This document shows positions 1 through 7,113 of a stretch of DNA of 64,000 bases, one piece after another. Every line of letters starts with the position of its first letter. Positions within the stretch are counted from its first letter, which is position 1. Below the pieces are notes generated by a model. It saw only the letters and a program-made list of their open reading frames with translations, did not search any database and was not told where the DNA came from. Made by a program: the position numbers and the translations under genes. This DNA comes from Micromonospora lutea (GTDB lineage Bacteria; Actinomycetota; Actinomycetes; Mycobacteriales; Micromonosporaceae), in contig NZ_BOPB01000001.1 of NCBI RefSeq assembly GCF_016863535.1, forward strand, positions 186,001 through 250,000, written 5' to 3'.

Positions 1-1
1 G

Positions 2-631
2 GTGGTCGGCGCGCTGGTCGCCGAGGTACGCCGGCTCGCCACCAGCGTCGAGGGCGCCCCGTCGGGCGGGAAGTTGCCGCTGGCCGAGGTCGAGGCGACC
101 CTCAATGCCGCGCTCTCCGACGTCGCGGTGGCCGAGCAGGTGCGGTCCGGTCGACTGCTGAGGCCAGCCCACTACGCGGGGTTCGGCGAGGTGCCCCGGC
201 CGCAGTTGCGTCTGGTGACCGGCGGGGAGGAACCGCCGCCCGCCGCGCCGGTCCGGCAGCGTCCAGCGGACCGGAGCGCGTTGCGGGCCGAACAGGCGCA
301 GCGGGCCGCCCGCGCCGAACGGACCCGCCGTCGTAGGGCGTTGGAGAAGGAACTGGAGCGGGCACGTACCGACCAGGAACGGGCCGAGGTGGATCTGGCC
401 GGCGCGGTGGAGGTCGAACGCGACGGTACCGCCACGCTGGACGCCGTCGAGGCGGAGCTGGCCGAACTGGAACGCCGCCGCGCCGTGGCCGAGCAGGAAC
501 TCAGCCGATCCCGGCTGGCCCGCCGGGCCGCCGAACGGGCGCTGACCAGCGCCCGGCGACGAGCCGGCGAAGTCGAGGCCGCCATGGAGGCGTTGGACGC
601 CGAGGAGGGGGATGTCGACGCCGATGATTGA
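2..631 (+). CDS. Partial coiled-coil hypothetical protein (5' end outside window)
   Basis: An open frame runs from the window edge to a TGA at 629-631, so the true start probably lies upstream even though the first codon here is GTG. The visible 209 residues have a short folded N-part (about 1-70), a Pro/Arg linker, then a long charged Ala/Glu/Arg region (about 90-200) with heptad character typical of a coiled coil, and an acidic tail. I recognise no catalytic motif and cannot name a function. The next frame can start at a TTG that overlaps this stop (TTGA), which suggests the two genes are co-transcribed. Confidence 0.7.
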   Translation: MVGALVAEVRRLATSVEGAPSGGKLPLAEVEATLNAALSDVAVAEQVRSGRLLRPAHYAGFGEVPRPQLRLVTGGEEPPPAAPVRQRPADRSALRAEQAQRAARAERTRRRRALEKELERARTDQERAEVDLAGAVEVERDGTATLDAVEAELAELERRRAVAEQELSRSRLARRAAERALTSARRRAGEVEAAMEALDAEEGDVDADD

Positions 632-675
632 CCGGCAAACTGGTCCCTCATGGACGGACCTTCGGGTGGGGCGGG

Positions 676-1413
676 ATGACGCCGGAGCAGATCGCGACGG
701 CGAGCAAACCGGCTGTGCTCGCCCTCGGCGAGGCGTACACGCGGTGTCCCACCACGCTGCGTCGGGCGCGGCTGCTCGGCATCTCCGGGTGGGCCTTCTA
801 CGTGAGCAGCCGAGCCGGCGCGCTGGGTGACGTACGGGCCGAGACCGTGACCGCGGCGCTCGGCTTCATCGCCCCCGACGCCGTGGCCGACGGCTGGGAC
901 GCCGCCGCCCGCGTGGTCCGGCCGTGCGAGGTGGCCGCCGCAAGCCTCGCGGAGTGCTGCCGGTGGGGCGAGGAAACGCTGGGTGACCTGCCCCGTGTCG
1001 ACCAGCTCGCGGCGCTGGTGGAACGGGCAGTGGCAGCGGCCGACGCCAGCGCCATGCCACTGTTCGCGGCATGGCGGGCCATGCCGGTGGACGCGTCGAC
1101 TTCGGGTGCCCGGGTCGCCGCCGGCCTACGCGTGCTACGGGAACACTTCACCGGTGCGCACCTGGTGGCCGTACGCGCCAGTGGAATGACGCCACTGGAG
1201 GCGGTGCTGGCCGGGCCCGAGGGAGCCAGCGGCGCGATGGCCTGCGGCTGGCCGCCACCGTATCCGCCGGTCGGACCCCTGGTGCGGCGGCGACTGTGGG
1301 CCGAGGCGCTGACCGACCGGCTCGTCGCGCCCGCCTTCACGGCGCTGGGTCCGGTCGACGGTGCGGAACTGGTCGAGCTGCTGACCGTGGCACGGAACCA
1401 CGCACAGCGCTGA
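676..1413 (+). CDS. SCO6745-family (HTH-like) protein
   Basis: A 245-residue protein from ATG 676. The frame is open back to a TTG at 628 that overlaps the previous stop, so the longer start is possible; I prefer 676 because the N-terminal helix MTPEQIATASKPAV looks like the family start. The stretch ISGWAFYVSSRAGALGDV followed by VTAALGFIAPDAV resembles the actinobacterial SCO6745 family, thought to carry a winged-helix-like fold and of unknown function. Two copies of a fold are likely, since the second half repeats the helix pattern. It is soluble, with no signal peptide. The family call is from memory of the pattern, not a search. Confidence 0.65.
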   Translation: MTPEQIATASKPAVLALGEAYTRCPTTLRRARLLGISGWAFYVSSRAGALGDVRAETVTAALGFIAPDAVADGWDAAARVVRPCEVAAASLAECCRWGEETLGDLPRVDQLAALVERAVAAADASAMPLFAAWRAMPVDASTSGARVAAGLRVLREHFTGAHLVAVRASGMTPLEAVLAGPEGASGAMACGWPPPYPPVGPLVRRRLWAEALTDRLVAPAFTALGPVDGAELVELLTVARNHAQR

Positions 1414-1439
1414 GAACCAGCCCATCCTGGGACGATCCT

Positions 1440-1454
1440 CCCCGGAGCCCGGGG
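1440..1454. terminator. Short GC hairpin between convergent genes
   Basis: CCCCGG-AGC-CCGGGG forms a 6-bp stem with a 3-nt loop. It lies 27 bp after the stop of the SCO6745-like gene and before the end of the opposite gene. No T-run follows; actinomycete terminators often lack one. Confidence 0.35.
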
Positions 1455-1507
1455 GCGGCGCTCGACGCCACGATGACCGGTAGCAGACTGGAGCGGTGGG
1501 TGACGCG

Positions 1508-1963
1508 CTACGCCGAAGCGGTGCCGGTGGGCCGGGACCGCAGCTCGATGACGTAGTCGTCCGGCGCGCCGGCCTTCTCGGCGGCGTTCGCGATCTCCGA
1601 GAGGTACCAGGATGTGGGCAGCCCGCCCTCGTAGCCGTCGAAGACGTAGACCCAGGCCGTCACGTCCCCGTCCAGCGTCGAGACGCGGACGGTCAGCTTC
1701 CGGTATGTGCCGGAGGTGACGCCCTCGATCTCGTCCAACTGGGCGGCGTCGTACGGATGGATGTCGTAGAGCGCCACGAAGACCCGGTCGCCGGGCGACT
1801 CGACCACCGTGCTGACCGCGCCTTCCCAGCCGATGACGTCCTCACCGGCGAAGGTCAGGCGCCAGCCCTCCAGCCAGCCGATGCCCACCATCGGCGAATG
1901 CGGGCAGTAGGCGCGCATCCGAGCAGGGTCCAGGTTCGAGCCGTAGGCGGCGTAATGACGCAC
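1508..1963 (-). CDS. Gamma-glutamylcyclotransferase-family protein
   Basis: A 151-residue cytosolic protein with the substrate-loop motif YGSNL at residues 7-11 and a likely catalytic Glu80 in LDEIEG. Both are hallmarks of the gamma-glutamylcyclotransferase fold, whose members release 5-oxoproline from gamma-glutamyl amines or peptides. The exact substrate here is unknown. The length fits the short bacterial members. The start is GTG 1963. A TATCGT hexamer ends 7 nt upstream of it on the same strand, which suggests a leaderless transcript. It is convergent with the SCO6745-like gene and divergent from the LpdA gene. Confidence 0.85.
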   Translation of the reverse strand: MRHYAAYGSNLDPARMRAYCPHSPMVGIGWLEGWRLTFAGEDVIGWEGAVSTVVESPGDRVFVALYDIHPYDAAQLDEIEGVTSGTYRKLTVRVSTLDGDVTAWVYVFDGYEGGLPTSWYLSEIANAAEKAGAPDDYVIELRSRPTGTASA

Positions 1964-1970
1964 GGCGATG

Positions 1971-1976
1971 ACGATA
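1971..1976 (-). promoter_or_regulatory. -10 element (TATCGT), leaderless start of the cyclotransferase gene
   Basis: On the minus strand TATCGT is followed by 7 nt and then the GTG start at 1963. This places the predicted +1 at or next to the start codon, matching the TANNNT leaderless class of actinobacteria. Confidence 0.5.
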
Positions 1977-2066
1977 GCCCGGCCGGCGCGTGGGGGAGAA
2001 TACGACAGTGCGTGTCGGACGCGTCGGGGAGAAGAAAGTCACTGAGAGCATGGAGGAAAGGCGGTC

Positions 2067-3473
2067 GTGGTGAGCCGGATCGTGATCATCGGCGGGGGGC
2101 CGGCGGGCTACGAGGCGGCACTGGTGGCGGCGCAACTGGACGCCGACGTCACGGTCGTGGAGGCCGAGGGCGCGGGGGGTGCCTGCGTGCTGTCCGACTG
2201 CGTGCCGTCGAAGACGTTCATCGCCAGCTCGGAGGTGGTGACCGGCTACCGGGACACCGAGGTGTTCGGGGTGCACTCCGACGGGCTGGACGCGGTCACC
2301 GTCGACGCGCGGGGGGTCAACGACCGGGTCAAGCGGCTCGCCCTGGCGCAGTCCGGCGACATCCACTCGAAGCTGGTCAAGGCCGGCGTCACCTTCGTGT
2401 CCGGGCGCGCCCGGCTTGGCGAGGACACCCTCGGTCACACCCACCGGGTGATCGTCACGCCGGACGGTGAGGAGGCCGCGTACGCCATCGACGCCTCGAC
2501 GGTGTTGATCGCCACCGGTGCCACGCCCCGCCAGCTGCCCACCGCGCTGCCCGATGGCGAGCGCATTCTGACCTGGCGACAGGTCTACGACCTGCCCGAG
2601 CTGCCGGAGCACCTGATCGTGGTCGGTTCCGGCGTGACCGGTGCCGAGTTCGCCAGCGCCTACCTCGCGATGGGCGTCGAGGTGACCCTGGTCTCCAGCC
2701 GCGACCGGGTGATGCCGCACGAGGACGCTGACGCCGCCCAGGCGATCGAGCGGGTCTTCCGGACCCGCGGCATGAGCATTCTGAACAACTCCCGTGCCGA
2801 GAGCGTCCGCCGTACCGGCGACGGCGTCGAGGTCGAGCTCTCCGACGGTCGTACGGTGGCCGGGTCCCACGCCCTGATCGCCGTCGGTTCGATCCCCAAC
2901 ACCGCCGAGCTGGGCCTGGCCGAGTACGGCGTCGCACTTGCCCGGGGCGGCTACGTGACGGTGGACCGGGTCTCGCGGACCAACGTCCCCGGCATCTACG
3001 CGGCCGGTGACTGCACCGGCGTGCTGCCGCTGGCCAGTGTCGCCGCGATGCAGGGGCGGATCGCCATGTGGCACGCGCTCGGTGAGGCGGTTCGGCCGCT
3101 GCGGCTGCGTACCGTCTCCGCGAACGTCTTCACCGACCCGGAACTGGCCACGGTCGGGGTGTCGCAGGACGAGGTGGACGCCGGCAAGGTGCCGGCGCGT
3201 CAGGTGATGCTGCCGCTGGGCGGCAACGCCCGCGCGAAGATGGTCGAGATAGCGGACGGTTTCGTCAAGCTGTTCTGCCGGCCGGCCAGCGGCCAGGTGA
3301 TCGGTGGAGTGGTGGTGGCGCCGAAGGCCAGCGAACTGATCCTGCCGATCACGATGGCGGTGGAGAACAACCTCACCGTCAACGAACTGGCCCAGACCAT
3401 CACCATCTACCCCAGTCTCTCCGGCTCGGTCACCGAGGCGGCCCGCCAGCTGATGCTCCACGAGTTGGAGTAG
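2067..3473 (+). CDS. lpdA: NAD(P)H-quinone dehydrogenase, flavoprotein disulfide reductase family (LpdA type)
   Basis: This 468-residue FAD protein begins with the dinucleotide fold IIGGGPAGYEAALVA. It continues with ACVLSDCVPSKTF, so both cysteines of the CxxxxC redox pair are present (C40, C45). A second nucleotide fold (VVGSGVTGAEFAS) and the FAD motif GIYAAGDCTG follow. The C-terminal active-site segment reads IYPSLSGS where lipoamide dehydrogenases have His-Pro-Thr, so the catalytic His is replaced. This is the pattern of mycobacterial LpdA, an NAD(P)H:quinone reductase rather than a lipoamide dehydrogenase. The start is GTG 2067 (or 2070), with GGAGG at 2052-2056. Its last 67 bp overlap the end of the convergent DUF998 gene. 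Confidence 0.88.
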   Translation: MVSRIVIIGGGPAGYEAALVAAQLDADVTVVEAEGAGGACVLSDCVPSKTFIASSEVVTGYRDTEVFGVHSDGLDAVTVDARGVNDRVKRLALAQSGDIHSKLVKAGVTFVSGRARLGEDTLGHTHRVIVTPDGEEAAYAIDASTVLIATGATPRQLPTALPDGERILTWRQVYDLPELPEHLIVVGSGVTGAEFASAYLAMGVEVTLVSSRDRVMPHEDADAAQAIERVFRTRGMSILNNSRAESVRRTGDGVEVELSDGRTVAGSHALIAVGSIPNTAELGLAEYGVALARGGYVTVDRVSRTNVPGIYAAGDCTGVLPLASVAAMQGRIAMWHALGEAVRPLRLRTVSANVFTDPELATVGVSQDEVDAGKVPARQVMLPLGGNARAKMVEIADGFVKLFCRPASGQVIGGVVVAPKASELILPITMAVENNLTVNELAQTITIYPSLSGSVTEAARQLMLHELE

Positions 3474-4087
3474 GCGGCGACGACGGTGAGCAGGGCCACC
3501 TCGGCGAGGATGAGGGCCCGTTCGATCAGTCCGTAGTAGGCGCGGTCACCGGGGTAGGCGGACCAGGCCATGGTGACGGCCAACAGCAGGCTGGCCACGG
3601 TCAGGGCGCGCAACCAGAGCCCGGTACGGGCACCGGCGGGAAGCCGGCCGGCGAGCAACCAGCCAGCGATCGGCAGCGCCAGGAAGGCGACCACCGAGGC
3701 GTACCGGTGCACGTAGGCGGCCGTACCCATGTCGGTGCCGGGCGGGTTGGTCGGCACCAGGCCCGAGACCAGCAGCCCGCCTGCCCAGACCGCCAACAGC
3801 CACTGGGCTGCCCGACCACCACGCCCGGACAGGGCGGGCCTGCCTGCGGGGTGACCCCGCTGAAGGTGGTCCAGCCGACCGAGTGCCGGGATGAGCACGG
3901 CGGAGGCGGCGGCGAGCAGCAGCATCGCCACGTGGATGACCTCACCGGAGTCGGAGACGGCGTAGTCGCTGACGGTCAGGCTGACCGGGTCGAGGTCGCT
4001 GACACCGGCATGACCGATGATGGTGAGCACCGCCGCGAGGACGATCCCACCGAGGGCCAGTGCACCGTTGTTCCGGATTCCAGGCAT
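3407..4087 (-). CDS. DUF998-family integral membrane protein
   Basis: A 226-residue protein with about six hydrophobic segments. After the first segment it carries LTVSDYAVSDSG, the recognisable DUF998 signature, and it ends with a short cytosolic tail. No catalytic role is known for the family. It converges with lpdA and the two coding ends overlap by 67 bp, so each gene ends inside the other. The ATG start at 4087 has no strong ribosome-binding site, so the exact start is open. Confidence 0.72.
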   Translation of the reverse strand: MPGIRNNGALALGGIVLAAVLTIIGHAGVSDLDPVSLTVSDYAVSDSGEVIHVAMLLLAAASAVLIPALGRLDHLQRGHPAGRPALSGRGGRAAQWLLAVWAGGLLVSGLVPTNPPGTDMGTAAYVHRYASVVAFLALPIAGWLLAGRLPAGARTGLWLRALTVASLLLAVTMAWSAYPGDRAYYGLIERALILAEVALLTVVAAYSNSWSISWRAASVTEPERLG

Positions 4088-4211
4088 GCCTCAGCCTGCC
4101 GTCGCGGGCACCTCAGGCGGATCCGGGACGAGCACCGAAATCCGACCCGGGGACCACCCCGACAGGCACTCCGGCATTTCCCCCGGGTTGCCCGACCCAG
4201 GGGTTCGATGA

Positions 4212-4826
4212 TCAGTCGCCGGGAACCTCGGCCGGTGCCGGGTTCAGGCGTGCGGTGACGGACGCCAACGCCCACCCGGTGAGCGCGAAAGCGGCGGCGG
4301 CCGTCGCCGCGACGATCACCATCCGCCAGGTGGACCCGGTCAACGCCGCGCCGCCCAGGTGCCCCAGCAGCCCGCCGTACGATGCCCAGCCGGCAGCCGC
4401 GATGCCGGCACACGGCAGGAAGAGCCGGACCGGGTACCGGCTGCGGCCGGCGGCGAAACAGGCGGCCATCCGGCCGCCGGGCACGAACCGGCAGAGCAGG
4501 ATCATCATCGGTCCGGGACGGCGCAGGCCCCGGGTGAGGCGGGCGGCCATCCGCCGGGCGCGTCCCGTGCCCACCGGCTGCGGTGGCCGGCGTCCCGACG
4601 CGCACCGGCCGAGCAGGTAACAGGCCAGATCCCCGACGAGTACGCCGAGCGCGCCGACAGCGACGATCGTCGGCAGGTTCAGCGCGCCGTACACGGTGAG
4701 TGCGCCGCCGGTGAGCATCAGCAGTTGAGTGGGCACCACGGGTACGAAGGCGTCCACGGCCAGCAGGGTGAAGAGCGCGAGGTATGCCAGGTCGGGCGAT
4801 GCCAGTTGGGTGAGTAGGTCAGGCAC
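4212..4826 (-). CDS. DedA/SNARE-associated-type membrane protein
   Basis: A 204-residue protein starting at GTG 4826 with GAGGTGG just upstream. It has an amphipathic N-terminus, a segment ending GALGVLVGDLACYLLGR, a central loop with RFVPGGRMAACFAAGRSR, and further hydrophobic helices. The G-x-x-x-D helix and the R-x-x-P-x-x-R loop are typical of DedA proteins, which act in membrane lipid flipping and homeostasis. The frame extends far upstream without stops, but that sequence is Arg/Pro-rich shadow and overlaps the synthetase leader region, so I do not include it. Confidence 0.8.
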   Translation of the reverse strand: MPDLLTQLASPDLAYLALFTLLAVDAFVPVVPTQLLMLTGGALTVYGALNLPTIVAVGALGVLVGDLACYLLGRCASGRRPPQPVGTGRARRMAARLTRGLRRPGPMMILLCRFVPGGRMAACFAAGRSRYPVRLFLPCAGIAAAGWASYGGLLGHLGGAALTGSTWRMVIVAATAAAAFALTGWALASVTARLNPAPAEVPGD

Positions 4827-5090
4827 CGGGCCACCTCGCGGAAATTTCCGAACGGAACGTACCGAGCCTGACGCGGTGTCCGGCGTCACACGCGACCGAC
4901 CCTGGCCTACCGTGACCAGTGACACCTCGTCCGTGCGGCGGTGCCGCACCGGAGTTTGCCGGTTGACCGCATCATATCGACGTGGATTGACGGCGGGACA
5001 CGGTCGCCGAAAAGTCCTCCGGCGGCGTACCGTTGTCGACGCGCGGCCCGACGAGCGTCGGGTCCCCCGTTCCTGATGCCCGGGCCGCCG

Positions 5091-5125
5091 CCGGGCCGCT
5101 GGCAGGTCCCGTGCCAGCGGCCCGG
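5091..5125. terminator. Perfect 14-bp inverted repeat, terminator-like
   Basis: The arms at 5091-5104 and 5112-5125 are exact complements (CCGGGCCGCTGGCA and its partner) around a 7-nt loop. It sits upstream of the leader promoter and could insulate it from antisense or upstream transcription. Confidence 0.5.
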
Positions 5126-5160
5126 TCCAAATCCACGTGCGGTGCTGCGCCAGGCGGGCG

Positions 5161-5166
5161 TACCCT
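5161..5166 (+). promoter_or_regulatory. -10 element (TACCCT) of the threonine leader transcript
   Basis: TACCCT is followed by 6 nt and then ATG 5173, so the leader peptide mRNA is probably leaderless. No convincing -35 hexamer is visible. Confidence 0.55.
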
Positions 5167-5172
5167 TCGCGT

Positions 5173-5226
5173 ATGTGCAGTGCGGTGCTGACGACGACGC
5201 CGGGGAAGCCTGGCGCGCCGCACTGA
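5173..5226 (+). CDS. Threonine-rich leader peptide MCSAVLTTTPGKPGAPH
   Basis: A 17-codon open frame with three consecutive ACG threonine codons (5191-5199) lies 95 bp upstream of a threonyl-tRNA synthetase-like gene and ends at TGA 5224-5226. A run of codons for the amino acid that the downstream enzyme uses is the classic signature of a ribosome-mediated attenuation leader. The ATG follows a TANNNT hexamer at leaderless spacing. It is too short to be a structural protein. That it is translated is an inference from its position, codons and the hairpins that follow. Confidence 0.6.
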   Translation: MCSAVLTTTPGKPGAPH

Positions 5227-5269
5227 CGTCTTCGTCTACCGAGTGCCCTGGGCGATCCGCCCGGGGCAC
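5180..5269 (+). promoter_or_regulatory. Predicted transcription attenuator of the ThrRS-like gene
   Basis: Three mutually exclusive pairings can be drawn. Stem 1 is 5180-5188 with 5215-5223 (9 bp, one G-U). The terminator is 5243-5254 with 5258-5269 (12 bp, loop ATC, one G-U). The antiterminator is 5216-5223 with 5243-5246 plus 5251-5254 (8 bp with a bulge). A ribosome stalled on the Thr codons at 5191-5199 would block stem 1 and free 5216-5223 to break the terminator. A ribosome reaching the stop at 5224 would cover that strand and let the terminator form. Only two T residues follow the hairpin, so termination efficiency is uncertain. Confidence 0.55.
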
Positions 5270-5320
5270 TTGCGCATCCTGGGTCCGGTCGTGTCGGGGC
5301 GTGCCGCCAAGGAGCCTGAC

Positions 5321-6541
5321 ATGATCGATCACCGCCGGCTGGGCCGGGACCTGGACCTGTTCGCCACCGATCCGCTCTCCGGTGCCGGCCTGCCGATCTG
5401 GCTGCCGGCCGGTGCCGCCGCCCGGCACGCCGTCGAGGAGTACCTGCGTGACCTGGAACGCCGGGCCGGCTACCAGCAGGTGTACACCCCACCGATGGGG
5501 CGACGGGAGCTGTTCGAGGTCTCCGGGCATCTCGGCTACTTCGCCGCGGAGATGTTCCCGCCGATGCGGCTGGGTGAGGGCGACGACGAACTGATGCTGC
5601 GTCCGGCGCTCTGCCCACACCACGCCCTGGTCTACCGCTCCCGGGGGCGCTCCTACCGGGAGTTGCCGCTGCGGATCTCGGAGATCGGGGGGATGTACCG
5701 GGCGGAACGCTCGGGGGTGGTCGGCGGACTTTCCCGGGTCCGCGCCATCACCCTCAACGACGCGCACAACTTCTGCACCCTGGAACAGGTCGGCCAGGAG
5801 GTGGCGGAGATCCTGCGGCTGATCCGGGCCGCGCACGCGGCGCTGGGCGTGCGACCGGCGGGCGTACGGCTGTCGCTGCGCGGGCCGGGGGAGAAGTACG
5901 TCGGCGACGACGCGCAGTGGGCGCGGGCCGAGGATCTGCTCCGCGCCGCCCTCGACGGGGTGCCGTACCGCGAGGCGCCGGGTGAGGCGGCCTTCTACGG
6001 CCCGAAGATCGATGTTCAGGTGCGGGACGCGGCCGAACGCGAGTACACCCTCTCCACCGTCCAGCTCGATTTCGACAAGCCGGAGCGGTTCGATCTGTCG
6101 TACACCGACGCCGACGGGGAGCGACGTCGTCCGGTGATGGTGCACCGCAGCCTGGCCGGCAGCATGGAACGACTCTTCGCGTACCTGATCGAGGTGCACG
6201 GAGGTGCCTTCCCGCCCTGGTACGCCCCCGTGCACCTGGTCGTCCTGCCGGTCGGCGACGACCAGGCCGACGCGGCGGTCGACCTGGCCCGCCGGGCCGC
6301 CGAGGCAGGCCTGCGGGTCGAGGTCGACCACGCCGGCTCGCTCGGTGCCCGGGTCCGGGACGCGGCCCGCCGCCGGATCCCGTACGCCGCCGTGGTGGGT
6401 GCTCGGGAGGCGGCCGACGGTCGGGTGGCGTTGCGGCTGCGGGACGGGAGGTCGCTGGAGCCGCAGCCGGCCGCCGAGGCGATCGGGCTGGTCAGTGCGG
6501 TGGTGGCCACCCGCTCCGGGAGCCTGCTGCCGGCTGGTTGA
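5321..6541 (+). CDS. Threonyl-tRNA synthetase-like protein lacking TGS and editing domains
   Basis: A 406-residue class II synthetase core that would charge tRNA-Thr in the cytosol. It lacks the roughly 240-residue N-terminal TGS and editing region of normal ThrRS and starts directly with the catalytic domain. The three zinc ligands that select threonine are all present: C98 in ALCPHHA, H149 in LNDAHNF and H275 in VMVHRSL. Motif 3 (GSMERLF) with its Arg is intact. An anticodon-binding domain (about 300-390) follows. The start is ATG 5321 with AAGGAG at 5309-5314. The upstream leader suggests induction when threonine charging falls. It is probably a second, accessory ThrRS, perhaps giving resistance to a ThrRS inhibitor; that role is inferred. 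Confidence 0.88.
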   Translation: MIDHRRLGRDLDLFATDPLSGAGLPIWLPAGAAARHAVEEYLRDLERRAGYQQVYTPPMGRRELFEVSGHLGYFAAEMFPPMRLGEGDDELMLRPALCPHHALVYRSRGRSYRELPLRISEIGGMYRAERSGVVGGLSRVRAITLNDAHNFCTLEQVGQEVAEILRLIRAAHAALGVRPAGVRLSLRGPGEKYVGDDAQWARAEDLLRAALDGVPYREAPGEAAFYGPKIDVQVRDAAEREYTLSTVQLDFDKPERFDLSYTDADGERRRPVMVHRSLAGSMERLFAYLIEVHGGAFPPWYAPVHLVVLPVGDDQADAAVDLARRAAEAGLRVEVDHAGSLGARVRDAARRRIPYAAVVGAREAADGRVALRLRDGRSLEPQPAAEAIGLVSAVVATRSGSLLPAG

Positions 6542-6580
6542 CGCGGTGTCGTGGCGCGGTCGGACCTGATCCGGGATGGG

Positions 6581-7027
6581 TCATGGTCCGACCGCGACCG
6601 CGACGGCGGCGGCGACAAACACCAGTTGCAGCACGGTACGGATGCCGAGTGGGGTCACCGGTCGTCCGGCCAGCGTGAGCCTGCGGCGGGCGGCGGAGAC
6701 GTTCGCCGGGAACATGGCCAGCATCAGCAGGACCAGCCCGGCGGCGGCCCAGCGGGCGGTGGCCGGCACGAGCAGACCGACCGCGCCCACGAGTTCCAGC
6801 ACCCCGGTCACCGTGACCAGCAGATCCGGCCGGGGCAGCCGGGGCGGGACCATGGCGATCAGGTCCCGTCGACGAACGCCGACGAAGTGCACGATCCCGG
6901 TGATGACGAACATGAGCGCCAGCCCGACGCGCAGTGCCGGATGCCATCCGTCCAGCGCGGAGAGCCCGGCCAGGCCGACGAGCCGGGCCAGCGCGGTGCC
7001 GGTGATCAGGGCGATCAGCGGAGCCAT
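6581..7027 (-). CDS. DoxX-family membrane protein
   Basis: A 148-residue protein with about four transmembrane helices, starting at ATG 7027 with GGGAGG upstream. The segment LMFVITGIVHFVGVRRRDLIAMVP, read in pieces, matches the DoxX-like fold. So do the helices VTGVLELVGAVGLL and ALVLLMLAMFPANV-type. Members are often involved in thiol or redox stress or are of unknown role. It is transcribed away from a TetR regulator across an 86-bp gap with two operator-like palindromes, so it is very likely that regulator's target. Confidence 0.82.
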   Translation of the reverse strand: MAPLIALITGTALARLVGLAGLSALDGWHPALRVGLALMFVITGIVHFVGVRRRDLIAMVPPRLPRPDLLVTVTGVLELVGAVGLLVPATARWAAAGLVLLMLAMFPANVSAARRRLTLAGRPVTPLGIRTVLQLVFVAAAVAVAVGP

Positions 7028-7049
7028 CGATACCTCCCTCGAATCGCAG

Positions 7050-7068
7050 ATCTTGTCGCTGCCAAGAT
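7050..7068. promoter_or_regulatory. TetR operator O1 (imperfect palindrome)
   Basis: ATCTTGTCG-C-TGCCAAGAT is a 19-bp palindrome with 7 of 9 pairs matching and the same outer half-sites as the second copy 34 bp away. It lies between the DoxX start and the regulator gene. Confidence 0.65.
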
Positions 7069-7083
7069 TGCCGCCGAGCGTGC

Positions 7084-7102
7084 ATCTTGTCAATGACAAG
7101 AT
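7084..7102. promoter_or_regulatory. TetR operator O2 (perfect palindrome)
   Basis: ATCTTGTCA-A-TGACAAGAT is an exact 9-bp inverted repeat around one base. It abuts the -10 hexamer TAGGAT (7102-7107) of the regulator gene, so binding would repress the regulator itself as well as DoxX. Confidence 0.7.
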
Positions 7103-7113
7103 AGGATTGGGTG

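Larger units (their letters stand above)
4827..5172. other. Divergent intergenic region between dedA-like gene and thr leader
   Basis: No gene is supported in these 346 bp. They hold the 5' side of the DedA gene, one strong inverted repeat (5091-5125, listed separately) and the promoter of the synthetase leader. Confidence 0.6.

Noticed and set aside
1842..3461. 539-codon open frame on the minus strand
   Set aside because: It is antisense to lpdA, has no domain pattern and is rich in Asp/His/Gly/Arg, typical of a shadow frame in GC-rich DNA.
5100..5320. T-box riboswitch for the ThrRS-like gene
   Set aside because: No T-box sequence or specifier stem is seen; the short Thr-rich ORF and hairpins explain the region better.
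4827..5618. Upstream extension of the DedA frame
   Set aside because: The frame stays open for another 264 codons but reads as Arg/Pro-rich nonsense and crosses the synthetase leader. GTG 4826 has a good ribosome-binding site.
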